Below, piece after piece: positions 36,181-48,036 of a DNA stretch of 64,000 nt (its first letter is position 1; the number at the start of each line of letters is the position of its first letter). A model generated the notes under the pieces. The model searched no databases. It was given only the letters and a program-made list of their open reading frames with translations, and was not told the origin of the DNA. The stretch is from Mesodorylaimus sp. YZB2_4 (Eukaryota; Nematoda; Enoplea; Dorylaimida; Dorylaimidae): positions 1,178,001 to 1,242,000 of the forward strand of contig JASANH010000606.1 of the NCBI GenBank assembly GCA_030248295.1, in the 5' to 3' direction. The position numbers were made by a program, and so were the translations under genes.

Positions 36181-37207
36181 TCCCGCTCAGGGCTCAAGTG
36201 TGGATCTTGATTGAAAATCTCTTCTATTCCAAAGCATCTTTGACTATCCTGGTCTCATCCCGCTGTTTTTTGGCCCCGCTAAAAAACTCCAGGTGATTAT
36301 AGTTAGACAAATGCAGATCGAATTCCCCCGCTTCGACCTTCGTAACATCTCAACTCATAAACACCCTCATCAACCTGACATCTGGTGACTGGTTCTTTGA
36401 ATAAAATTTTATGACAGACTTGACGACATACTTCCTTATTTCGTTGGACGGATACAACCACCTCTGTACACACCAGGACGTTCTCAAACGCTCATGCGAC
36501 AATAAATGTATAGTCCTTTTTCAATGACTCCGATTCCCAGTCAGAGTGCAATTTTTTATTATGTATGCTGAGCTTCTGCACCTGAGTCTGTTGTTCGCAG
36601 TACATGGTCCAACAGCGACGCAAAGAGGGGATGCAAAACCTTCTTGCCGCCTATCTTACACAAGTACTATACGCATCCAGGCTTGACAGAGCCTCTATGC
36701 CCTGTCAGGTCAGTTAAAAGACACCCAAAGTACCTATGGAGTAGACGAGTGAAAGCCAGGTCTCTGCGAATAGGCCCATGTTCTGTCAACAGCCCGAGAG
36801 TCAAAGCGTGGCGCCTCCTCTGATTGGCCTGCATACTTTGCACTGCACCAGAGTGAGTGGACAGTGTATGCATCTGTCTCCCGTTCACCAAACGGGACCC
36901 CGCTTACCCCGCCACCAAACCGGACCCCGCGACTGGTTCACCTCTCTGCAATTACAGGCAGTGTATAATCTATTGTGGTACCTGCTTTGATTCCCCTGCA
37001 TACTGCACCACTTCAAAGAAAAGCATTGGCACCAAGGAGTGCGCACAATCAATGAAAATTTCTGGAGCAAGTATCATTGGACATACTCCATCCTCAAAAC
37101 GTAAAGTCTCTGCTCCACACTTGCTACTTGTCCTGCATAGTCCCACCCGAGGCCCAGTGGAGAACGGTTGCTGGGCGAGCAGCTCGCGACGATATTTCGA
37201 AGAAGCG

Positions 37208-38420
37208 ATGAAGTTGAAGGAGATTATCCTCAAACTGAAGGCGTCGCACGGGGAGGACGAGAAGCCTCTGGACCGAGCCGACGTGGTGTGGTTGTTGAAC
37301 CGAGCCGCAGCCATTTTCAAAAGTCAGCCGATGTTGGTGGAAATCGACGTTCCCATTTCGATCTGTGGCGACACCCACGGCCAGTTCCGCGATTTGGTAC
37401 GTTTGTTCGATCAGAATGGGTGGCCGCCGGCGATGCGATACTTGTTCCTCGGTAAGCCACTTTGTGTTCGAGATGAACCGGGGGAAGCGTGGTCTTTTCA
37501 GGGGACTACGTGGACCGCGGGCCGATGAACTTTGAAACGATCGCTCTTCTGTTCGCCTTGAAAGTGCAGTCGCCCGAGCACTTTTTCCTTCTGCGAGGCA
37601 ACCACGAAACCAGATCAATGAATCGTACATTCGGTTTCATGGACGAGATCCTGGCTCGCTACGACGACGACTTGTACGAGCACTTCAACGTGAGTCCTTT
37701 CCATTTTGTGCCGTGAGCCCGGAGCTGCACGTCAGTTGCAGTGCGTGTTCGACTGGATGCCCGTGTCGGGCTTGGTGGCGGGTCGCGTGCTGTGCATGCA
37801 CGGGGGCATTTCACCCGAGCTGACGAGTCTGGATCAGATACGCACCATACGACGCCCCTTCGCCGAGCCACCGGACTGCGGTCTCGTCACCGATCTGCTC
37901 TGGGCCGATCCGGACCCGAACGTGACTGGTGAGCCACCCGGTCAGGCCGCGCTTGATGGCCTCTGACCACTCCTCTGGCAGGTTTCTCTCCGAGCCCTCG
38001 CGGCGCATCCTACTGTTTCGGGACGGATCAAGTGCACGACGTGTGCGACAGGCTGGGCTTGGATCTGATCGCTCGAGCGCATCAGGTGGGCGAGGATCGA
38101 CGGCTGCGTAGATCCCCCGGCGTGAGCTGTGCCCGTTTTCAGGTGGTCTTCGATGGTTTCCAGTTCTTTGCTGACGAGCGATTGGTCACCCTCTTCTCCG
38201 CCCCCGACTACTGCAACGTGTACACGAACGACGGGGGGATCCTCTACATCGACGAAGACATGACCTGCCAGATACGCGTAAGCTCATCCGCTCGCCCCCG
38301 CCATTCCTGCAAGAGGGCACTTGATTTCAGCAAGTTCCTTCACAACGGGCCAAAAAGAAGACGCCGAAGAACGAAAATCGATCGAATCGGACTGAAAAAA
38401 GTGATGGTATCATGTCCTGA
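37208..38420 (+). CDS. PP1-like serine/threonine phosphatase, copy 2 (intact)
   Basis: Six exons keep phase throughout and encode 315 residues: 37208-37451, 37502-37689, 37742-37928, 37982-38085, 38143-38277 and 38331-38420. Start ATG 37208 gives [17 protein letters not shown], which aligns with the beginning of the PP1 catalytic domain. An open frame continues upstream but with no resemblance, so I reject earlier ATGs. Metal ligands are GDTHGQ, GDYVDRG, RGNHE, CMHGG and ARAHQ. The SAPDYC loop that binds inhibitors in PP1 is present. The tail is basic ([19 protein letters not shown]) and unlike ordinary PP1 tails. Four intron positions and phases are shared with the copy at 8815-10215, so the two are paralogs. 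Divergent PP1-like catalytic subunits of this kind are often germline-expressed in nematodes; for this gene that is inference. Confidence 0.96.
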
Positions 38421-40442
38421 TGACCTGTCATGTGCGCCCAGTCTGCTCATGTGTCATTTGCTCTGATGGAGATGCGGCTGTTGGGGTGTTTTGAGGAGCC
38501 ACTGGACCGAAAGGTCACACAAGCAAATCACAATTTAGATGGGTTGTTGTTTGAAGAGGATTGCCGAGCATACATCAAAATTTCAACTCTTGTGGCATTC
38601 TCGTTCATGGTCCAAGTGAACCCAAGAGAATCTACAGTACTCTTCCCGAGACACACATGAGAGAAGGTTTCGCAAAGGAGCCATGGCATCTTAGATTAGT
38701 CCTTGCAAGCTGGAGAACTTGCATCCGTTGTATCCTCTGCATCTCAGATTTGCTGCATCGAAACTTCAAACAGTTGCTCGCGATGCGCCTCGGTATAGCA
38801 TGGCTACCATCCTTCATACAAAAAAAAAATAGCATGGCTGCCATCCTTCCGACCGGGCTCTCGTTTGGTCTACTGTAGGACACTGAATGCACGGTGGGTA
38901 CTGTTTTCAATTCTTCTGGTCGTAATGAAAAAACTACATAACCGCCTTTTTGAATAACACGCACTTACCACGCCTATTTCGAAAATGCAATTTGCCAAAA
39001 GACCGGATCTTAAAGAGGCGCCAAACTTCAAAGGCGAATTTTACGATGCCGCATCGACTCAAAGAATTTCTCGGCGCCGTATGGCCTGTGTGTGCTCGAG
39101 TGGCTGCCAGTAAACGATGCGATCATGAGTGCTATGAAATAGTCATACAGTGCGCTTAGGTTGGATGCTTGGGTGAATGATAGTGAGGTTTGTATTTTTC
39201 TTCCTAGAATAAGATTGTTGGTCTGGCACCGTAACAACATCCGTTCCAAGATGAGACGCTCTAATGCTTGTACATTGGCATTTGATGCGCCCGCTTGATG
39301 TCATTCCTTTAATACACGGCCGCATTTCATTACGGCCCCGCCGCAACAATGCCTCGGCGGCATGATCAAAGGCTTCCCAACCTCATGTCGGTCCGCCTGG
39401 CGCATCCGCACGTTGAGTCCGATCCCACGGGTTACTGTAACCGCTCGCACCTTACTTGGTACCCGCTCTGTGGGCGGTCGAGACATGATGGCCTTTTTTT
39501 CTGAGGATGAGTACACGCAATTAAACGCCTCGGTCCTTATTTGCACAGCGACGTGGCCAGAACTCGCATTGGGTCCGAGTGTGATGGGGCCTTGAAGCAG
39601 GAAGGGTCAGGGGAGCTAGCGACAGTGCCGGGGACTTTGGGGTTTGGAGGGCTTGTTTTGGGCAAAGGGCGTGAAAGGTCAGCAAAGACGCCAGTGGGAT
39701 GGGATCGGGATTTATTGGTGGCGCCCCGCCGACGACGGAGAAAGCAGATAAAACCTTAAACGGCCATTGGAGGAGCGTCGGCATCGGGAACCCACCCACC
39801 GACGACCATAAATGACAAACTATAAACAAGAGTATAGGTTTACACGTAAGGACTAAGCTTACGCGTGCCGGCGCCTTTCCGCGAGTCCCTTGATCTCGCC
39901 GCCAACCAATTGAAATGGCTCGTTTAGGAGGGCCATGTGACGACGATCAGTGAGCCAGTCCGAGTAGGGTGAAGCCTACCCAATTGTCGTAGAAGAGAAA
40001 ACGAGGCATTATTTGTTTAAAGAACACTCCTCTAAGCGATTTAATTACGATTATAGGAATAGTTGAAAAGTGAAACGATTTGGCACCACCAATTCTTTTT
40101 GATCTCGACCGCCGCCTCGTCCAATTGGTTTTTTCTCGTCGCCCTTTGGCGCGTGCTGGTTTGTTTTTCGATTTTCCCTCATTTCTCGCCCTTCTGTCGG
40201 GCCGCGATTCAATTGCGTTGACAAATCCGACACGAGTTTCGACGGCGATCATTCGTCAACAGCTGCCGTGAGGGACGCCGCTTCATTTTGCAAGCCGACC
40301 AACATCGAGTTTGTTTCTTTTCAAGGCGCCTTACGCCGACATTCATCTCGCTCCCATATTCTTCCTCTCATCGTCGTCAGCTCCTCCACTGCTCCCCATC
40401 GCCAACTCAGCAAAAGGACTCGACTCCGATTCCGAGATCACC
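38421..40442. other. 2 kb intergenic region, nothing supported
   Basis: Only short or overlapping frames. The 3' part (39.9-40.4 kb) should hold the promoter and leader of the legumain-like gene; I see no clear core element. Confidence 0.5.
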
Positions 40443-42818
40443 ATGAGCATTGCTGCCCTGTGCCTACGACTCGTCTTATCACTCTCGGTCGCTGCCACCG
40501 AAACAACCCGACGATCCGCTTTCGATAACTTATCAGCGCAGAGGTACGAGATATGGGCCGGCCTGGCACTGGGACACGTTCGCAATGTGAGCTGCGATCA
40601 AGCCTTCTTCGCCGTGCCTGACCAGTGCAGGCACATGAAACAGACCCCTACTGAGCACATGAATGTGTACTCGGCCGAGGCGGGCAAGCACCGCAAGGTG
40701 ACCGCCGTGCTCCCCGATGGCACGCTGAGCAGATCGGGAGCTCACGACGGAATCGTTGTCATCGATCCCTTCCCAGCAGCCTCTTTTGGCCACTTCGTCA
40801 TCGTATTCTTTATCGATCGCTTGGATCGGTCGTCTTGCGAACTCAACGGGGGAATCTACATCGGTAAGTGATTTTTGACCTCGGGAAGTCTGGTCTCAGA
40901 TTGGTTCTACATCCTGCAAGCCGTGACTGGCTACTGGACAAATTGCATCTAATCCCTCGCGAAATCCTGTTTCGTAGCGGTGGGAGAGACAGGAATGATT
41001 TCTGAACTGACAGCGTGCTGGCGCCACTGCAGCAAGAGACAGGTAGATGAAGGTCCAGGAACTAGCGCCCGGGGTCGATTGTTGTGGTAGGGTCCGCCTG
41101 CCGTTGTCAGTGCTCTGGTAACCTGCCCCTCAGACAATTGATCCAATCTGTCTTCCTTGCACTTCAGAGAATCATAACGAGTGTTTACGTCTGGCTCTGA
41201 AAGATGGCTGTCACAACTTGCAAACGATCCCGCAACGATTCCAAAACAACATTGAACGTCACGCAACGAGCAAGTTGCATCGATGCGAGATCGACTTCAT
41301 CCCCTTCGTCTACGAGACTGGCAACACTTTCGCGCCGCCCCGCAAAAACTCACCCATCGACGAGCAAAAGTTACAATGTCGCGAAGCAAGCGGATTCGCA
41401 CGATGCCCTGTTTCTTCGCTTGGTGGACGAGCGATAAGAAATGCATTGGATTCGGATTCGTCAGAAGAAGAAACGCCTGCTAACTTCCGGTGTCGCCTGT
41501 TCGAAATCTGTGACCACGCGGTGGTCGTGCACGGCAGTTGGGGTCGTTTGAGCAATCGGAGGAACGACTTCAGCCTCCTTTCGTCAACAAAGCGGATGCT
41601 GACCGAGAATGGGTTCGTTGATGGCAATGTCAGGCTATTTTACAAGAATGGCATCTCCGACGAGAATTCTGACAGTGGTAAGGAAAGTGATGAGTTGTCT
41701 TGACTAGATGGGACGGGGGGCTTGTTCTACTGAGGTTATATACAGGAACACGCATCGCACTGATTGAAACCAGAAGCCATTCCCAAACTGGACCCTGACA
41801 AGACACGTGCTGGGTGGGAAAAGCAGGGTTATAAAATGTCAAGCTCAAATTTACGGCTGGGCCAATAAAATAAGGCATTCTAGCTGGGTGGTAAGTGACG
41901 GTTCTGCCTCATTTCAGTCCATCGGAGACGAGGAATCGTCGCTGATGCTGGTCTGTCGTTGGCACCCGCATCCAACAAACGCGCTATCCGATCGCACATA
42001 CGGTTGGCCTGCTCGAAGTCCCGCTGCGTGGACACACTGGTCATATTCTTGAAGGGCCCTGCATTGCACGATGGTTCGTTGCTGCTGTATGATATGGATG
42101 GAGATGGCTTGGTAAGTGGGCCTCTGCTTGTTCAGTGTGTAGACTAGGGCAGTCCGATCTGTCAGTTAGCTCGCAGACCTTCTCTCGCCCCTGCTAGCAT
42201 CATCACACATTTCAGGCTGGCGAGGACGAGAAGTACACCGTTCATGAGATTCTCTCTGACTTGGCCAATTGCACAGCGAGGCGGGTGTTCGTCGTGGCCG
42301 ACTACTCGTACAGTGGTCGTCTAACAACGCAGCTAGGACGAGATTGCAGTGGCGCCTACGACAAACTGACTGCTGTGACCAGTGGTGACGAGGAACAGTA
42401 CTCGTGGGGCAACCAGTTCAGTACACTCTGGGCCAACGAGAACCATCGCTCGGCCTGTTTCAAGAACATCTTCCAGGTATGTCCCTCCGAACTGTGTGCA
42501 CTAGCCCCTCGTGAGTCCCCTCTCGAATGCCAGTCTGTCATCTCTGATCTACCAAAACTCCTGTCGGCTTTTCAGAGCAACAAGGACCTGGTATCACGTT
42601 CCAACCCGACCATTTTCGATGGTTCTGGCGATGGCAGCGATGCCGGGACCACACTCTCAGGCGCTCCATGCAATCTCTATCCACCACTAAGCGAGTCCGA
42701 ATTGCGCGAGAGGTACCTCGGCTGCAACAATGTCCCGGGCTGGTTCTGGTTCCAGTCTACCATCTCCAACGCCACTGCACCCCCCTCGCCCACGTCGAGG
42801 AACCGTAGTCGCAAGTGA
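40443..42818 (+). CDS. Secreted legumain-fold (C13-like) protein lacking the catalytic residues
   Basis: Five exons in phase, 542 residues: 40443-40863, 41168-41677, 41918-42111, 42216-42476 and 42576-42818. ATG 40443 opens a signal peptide (MSIAALCLRLVLSLSVAA). The first 210 residues are a cysteine-bearing region I do not recognise. Exons 2-4 follow the peptidase C13 (legumain/GPI8) fold. HAVVVHGSWGRLSNRRNDF with MLTENGFVDGNVRLFYKNG matches legumain's first strand and helix. VDTLVIFLKGPALHDGSLLL sits where legumain has its FIYFTDHGSTG strand. RRVFVVADYSYSGRL sits where legumain has VFYIEACESGS. The catalytic His position is disturbed, and the Cys position reads Ser or Tyr. A peptidase or transamidase activity is therefore unlikely, and a binding or structural role is inferred. 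The C-terminal part (about 42576 on) has a few cysteines and a basic Ser/Pro end. Confidence 0.82.
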
Positions 42819-43031
42819 GCACCTAATCCCATGCGACTTGCAAAAGGGGCACTGAAATCTCGTGGTCACGTGACACCTCCTGCACATACATATTCTTGAT
42901 CGTCGCCGGTTCCGCGTTAAGTACAACGCTGTAGTATGTTAGACTTGGTGTACAATATGCGCTTGGCATGGCTATTGTGTTGTCCATAAGTTGGCATTGT
43001 TTACGACAAAGTGCCAGATTATGTGAGCGTA

Positions 43032-43037
43032 AATAAA
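43032..43037 (+). terminator. Polyadenylation signal AATAAA
   Basis: The hexamer lies 214 bases after the stop codon of the legumain-like gene and before the end of the convergent phosphatase gene. Confidence 0.55.
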
Positions 43038-43227
43038 CGTATCGACGTCCAACGTGCAACAGGCAAGATCAACACTCCCGTACGCTACGTCTAACTCCTC
43101 AAAAGCACGAACACAACCATGCACAAACACTTGATATGAAAATAAGACAAACGCAGGCTTCCTAGGGACAGATCGTAGCACGCACCTACCGTACCTCCTA
43201 GCATCTCCTCAGCACGCGGCTGCTTAG

Positions 43228-45273
43228 TTATTGCCCGCCTCCTGTTCTCTTCCGTCTCTCGAAGTATCGCAAAGCCGCTTCGCAAGCGAACACTAATTGT
43301 TCTACAGTTTGAATCATTCCCATCCGCTGCGCACGTAACTGTTGGATGGTAGTCAACGGATGTACGGCCAACTGACGATCGATCAACTGCATCAGCGTTT
43401 CTACCAGGATGTAGACGCCGGTGCGACCGATTCCAGCACTGCAGTGAGTGATAATAGGGCCCGCATTTCCAGCCGATTCCGGGGCTGATGCTCGAATTAA
43501 CTGCACGAAATCGAGGAAAGCTTGAGGCTTTTTCGGAGCGCCAAAATCTGGCCACCCTCGATACTGCAAATGAACGACGTCCAGTTCCGATTGAGTGACG
43601 ATATCGATGACAGAAAATTCTCGAACCGTGACCACAGGATTGCTTCTGTCTTCTTCCGACCGCAGGCAGCTGACCAGCAAACGATTATTGAACTGCACCG
43701 ACTCATTGACATTGGGCCAGTAGCGATGGCACTTGATCATACCGCCTTCGCTCAAATCGGTTAGCATCACTATCGTTTGGCATCGCTGCTCCCAAACCAT
43801 TTGCCAGAAATCGCCAGCCGTACTTTCCAGGGGACCCTAAACAAAGACTGCGTTCTAGATCCGCTTGTCAGACCAGGAATCAGAGAGCACGTAGTCTTAT
43901 TCTGCGCGGTCGCCACTTGCCCGCAGAGCAGAAAGCATCTTTCCATTCGTACTTTGAAGTAGGGGCACTCTAACCTCTGTCGTCATTACCTGGGTGGCAA
44001 TGTATCGCACGTCAGTGGCCGGTCTTCTTCCCAGAGCGTCGGATGGCAATCTGACAACGACCAAACTGGCATTTATGTAATCCGAGGTGGCTCCGCCTCG
44101 TCGCTGGAGCAAGATTCGGTTGAAATCATATGGCAGCACGTTACAGTAACGATTTTTTGGTTGATTCTCTTCTAACTGAGCCGCTTCCACGCTGACGCTC
44201 GGTTGTTGACGCGGCAAATCACGAAAAGCCAATACCAAGTCGCCATTGTACAATTGCTCTCGCAGATGATCCACCGATGCACTAAGCTCGTTGCTGCTCG
44301 CATTTCCCAAGTTAGTTTCGATACTGGACGTTGAACCATACTGAAGAGAAAGAAGTCATAAGCAATGACGATAAACTTGAAATAACAGCCCCCAACACCC
44401 TGTTTCCTACCCTCATACTCAAACGAGAGGCTTTCTTTGGCATTCTTGGCTGAGACCACGAAGCAATAACAATGCGGACTACCAAAAAACCGTAGCCTCC
44501 AACAAGCACGTACCTTGATATTGGCCGACTCGCCGAGTGGTCGATAGAAGAACTGGCTCCTAGCTTCAGCGCTCAACATTCCCGGGGCCATCATTCCCAG
44601 CACAAATACAATTAGCGTCAGAAGCCATTTGGTGATGAATACAGCCAGCAAAGCTCGATCCTTCTCGCTGCAAGAACAAAAGCAAGGTGCACCATGCATG
44701 AACGGAGGTCATTGAGGGCATGCTCGCCCTTTTCAAGAACGGCCCCCTCCTGCTACACCAATCACAAAAGGATGCTTACTCGTGCAACACGAAGTACCAG
44801 GCATCCCCATTGAAATTGACAAAGTTCAACGTATCCAACGCCAGCGCGCTGCCCCAGAACACGTTCAGCAATATGCTATGGCCTCGTCCCGGAGTCGACG
44901 GCAAATCACAATTGCGTTCCAACATGATCAAAACAGTCGACATAACCCAAACGTAGAATCCTATCACATTGTAGAAGATACTGTATCCGAGGAATTGAGT
45001 ATGTTGCCAAACTCGCAGCCCGAGCCAAATAAATGGCGTCAACGTGAGCAAGATGTTGCACGCGATTTGAACCAAATACAGTGCTGGTCGTGGACGCAAT
45101 AACGACGGCTCGATCGGTGTACCGTAACGCCAATAGAAATACAACTCCGCCGTCCCAAACAACAGCATGTAGAAACCCAAAATGATGCCGGTGACCGTAT
45201 CGATAAAACAAGGTGAGAAGCCCCCGTTGTACCACACAACGGTAAACGTGATATTGGTCGGACAATAAAGCAT
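43228..45273 (-). CDS. ABCB6-type TMD0 membrane domain fused to a protein tyrosine phosphatase
   Basis: Five exons keep phase: 44780-45273, 44514-44667, 44411-44449, 43990-44340 and 43228-43836, 548 residues. Exons 1-2 encode a five- to six-helix membrane domain like the N-terminal TMD0 of ABCB6/HMT-1: WYNGGFSPCFIDTV at the start, several helices with MLERNCDLPSTPGRGHS between, and WLLTLIVFVLGMMAPGM at the end. No ABC core or ATPase follows. A 39-base exon adds a basic stretch (PRMPKKASRLSMR). Exons 4-5 encode a complete classical PTP domain: KNRYCNVLPYD, SDYINASL, RYIATQGPLESTAGDFWQMV, YRGWPDFG and the active site HCSAGIGRTG, with the Q-loop IQTVEQ. It most resembles the PTPN3/PTPN4 type. 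If the exons are one transcript, the product is a multi-span membrane tyrosine phosphatase. The start ATG lies 13 bases after an acceptor. Confidence 0.82.
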
Positions 45274-45433
45274 GATATGCCGGATGCTGAAAAGAGAATC
45301 CGCATAAAAATAACATTAGCTTGTTAGCGACACAGGTATACAATTGGCATGGACCAATCAGCGAAAATGCAAACTTTTCCACTCCAATGCGAACTTTACT
45401 TCAAACCATCAACAATGCAACAATAGGCAACAA

Positions 45434-48036
45434 CTATTTCAATAATTTTTTCAAAAATTCCAGCTCTGGACCATCTCGATTTCGGATCATGGAAACAATT
45501 GAGCCGGCGACTTCGTCCCTTAAGGGAACTGCATAATAGAGCAAGTTGAAGAATTCTTTTCTCGCCTCATTGGAGTAATGATCAATGTTCGATATGATCA
45601 GACAGAGCAGGTCGCTGTCAATTGCCTTTCTTCCTCGGTCCCCTTCCACAGGTAAATTCCCTTTCCTCAATAAAAGGATTCTGGTTAAACGAAACAGCAA
45701 TGCGAAGGCGGATGATGATGGAGCAGAATCTATATTTTTTGATGCCTTTTTCGTTTCCTCCAACAATGATTCAATAATGCATGGGGCTTTTTCAATGAAT
45801 TCATTGAATTTGGGCCAATCGACGACGTTTACTAGACATTCCAAATCGTGGCATATCCACGAAATGACTTCTATCATGATCCTCCATCGTCCACTTTGCG
45901 ACAAAACGGAGTCCATAATCAGTCGCCCGAGCTCTTGATAATGTCCTCGGAGGTCGACCGTGTCGCCCTTTCCACTGGCGTCGATTAACGATCGTAAATC
46001 GCGAACAAGCTCCAATCCGCAACGAAGAGTTTGCGAATCGATCCGCTTCTTCTCTCCGGATAAAGAATACGAAAGATAATCGCTGACTTCTTTGACGGGA
46101 TATGGAAACTGTTTTTCCATAATCACGGACACATAGGCCAGGAATCGGCAGAGGTTGAAATTAACTGATGAACAGATGTCGGCTTTCAAATTAAGCGCAG
46201 AGAGCTTCGCTTCGTCGCCGCTTTTCCTCGGCGCTCGTCGACAAGGCAATAAATTGTAATAACGATCCACGAAGGCTTTCGTCATGGCTTTGCGGACAGT
46301 GTTTTTGAAAGCGTCGCATTCGGCCTCATTAATCTCGTTACCACCCAATATTAAATGAGCAATGGGACGACGTAGTAAAGAGTTATAGACGCATAAAACG
46401 TCGTTCATAATGACTAAGGTTGCCAAGTCGAACGTGAAGCATTCAAGCGATTCCTGATCTTCCACCGACGTTACCTCGATCCATAAGGCGTGACAAAAAG
46501 GCACGATGCTGTTGATAAAGCTAAGTGATTGTTCAGTTTCATTTGGAACAGAGCTGAGAGACCGGCCGTAACTGTCAAGTTCCAATGCCGCGTTTCCAGC
46601 CCATTCCATATCCGACAATGGGACGGAGACAATGGCACTGGAGCTGCTACGACAGTCGACTATGCTTGCAGATTGGACAGCTGCAGACTCCGTCCTTCCA
46701 TTCGTCGATGACTCATCGCAATCAAAAATTAATAAAATACTTTTGACCACCTTCAGCAATTCGTGCTTGCTCGATCTCGTCATCAGCGAGCGCACCGCTG
46801 CACTTCCACTTGCCGTCGACGACTTTGAATGCGGCAACGAATTCAAAAAGCAGGCGATCATACCGAAAGATGATGAATGACGAAGAAGGGCGCCGTGGGC
46901 GGACACAAGTGAATTCAAAATTCGCAATGCAGACTTTTTCACATCGATGTTCAGATGAGTCATCGCGCAGTTCAAGTGGGCTGTCAACAGGGCTAAATAC
47001 GGAGCCAGATTCGTTGAGTCTATATTTTCGAATATGACTTCCCAGACGGTGATTGTTGCCTTGAGAATATCCGATTCTGTGTCAGTAAGCAAAGGGCCCA
47101 AATACTCGATCAGTGCACACAAATTCGATCGAACCAAATGAGGATTTTCGTTCAATAGTTCTTTCAGGCCAAGAATACCGTCTTTGCGGACATTTAAATT
47201 GTAGTGCCGCATGTGCTGCAGCAGATCCTAGGACGCAAAGGGTAAAGTAGATTATCATAAACCAGACCCTGTGCTAATTGCGTGTCTATTCATGATACCG
47301 ATCTCACTCAGCCAAGTTTGTAGTTACCGAACGTGGGCATTCATGGTTCGTTTAAGAAATATAAAAAAGCTGAGTCTCACTCTTACGAAAAAATTTAAGC
47401 CTGAAGTTCCCATGAAAACATGAATTTCAGCTTCCTAAGACTAGCTTCATAAATGATATGCATGTCATGCGTACATGAACCAATTTTGTAGCGCTTGTTA
47501 TGTCTATGGCCAAAAACCTTGGGGAGAGGTCGTCAGACTTGGAATATCAGACGCACTTTTGAAACTAAATAGATTTCCCTTCGGGGAGAATTTGGTCTGT
47601 ACCATCAATAGGCCCCCAACAAAAGCGCCGGCGAGCATGCATGCTGGAAGCTAAGTGTCTTTGAACAAGTTGATCTTATCGTTAGCATTCGAAGTTCATA
47701 CAAACTAATAAGTATGTTTTCGAGTAGAACCTAAATCGCTATGCACTTTCTGGCAGAAAGGAGCTCGATAAACAAAAGTCTCAGGGGCGCGAATTACGTC
47801 TTTTGCCCAGGCCTAGTCCAATGGAGATTGTCAAAAAAGACTGTTACCTGCAGACTTAATTTTCTTTTCGTTACTGGCACTTCATTTCCGGCCGAATCCT
47901 TTCTCAGTTGCTCCAATAAGACGACCTTGCCACTTTTGAAAGTCGTATTTGTTTCCGTTGGTTTCTTTAACTTCTTTCCAACCTTCAGTTTTACTTTTTT
48001 GAAATCCTCCACCTTTTTTTTCTTCGATTTAGCCAT
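45434..48036 (-). CDS. TEX10-like: IPI1/TEX10-like ribosome biogenesis protein
   Basis: Two exons, 47848-48036 and 45434-47227, join in phase 0 and give 660 residues. The N-terminus MAKSKKKKVEDFKKVKLKVG and the following KRKLSLQDLLQHMRHYNLNVRKDGILGLKELL match the IPI1/TEX10 start, with the IPI1_N HEAT-like repeat region after it. The remainder is helical and repeat-like with little strict conservation. TEX10/IPI1 works with PELP1/WDR18 (Rix1 complex) and SENP3 in maturing the 60S subunit in the nucleolus. The protein is shorter than human TEX10 (929 residues). No internal stop occurs over almost 1.8 kb of the second exon. Confidence 0.86.

Larger units (their letters stand above)
34900..37207. 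other. 2.3 kb intergenic region with a C-run and a repeat remnant
   Basis: No coding region is supported. It includes a poly-C run (35620-35631) and a tRNA-derived-looking tail on the minus strand near 36095-36135. The long frames 35339-35941 and 36857-37207 show no family pattern. Confidence 0.5.

Noticed and set aside
36857-37207. Upstream in-frame extension of PP1-like copy 2 (ATGs at 36857 and 37052)
   Set aside because: The added residues resemble nothing, while ATG 37208 coincides with the start of the PP1 catalytic domain.
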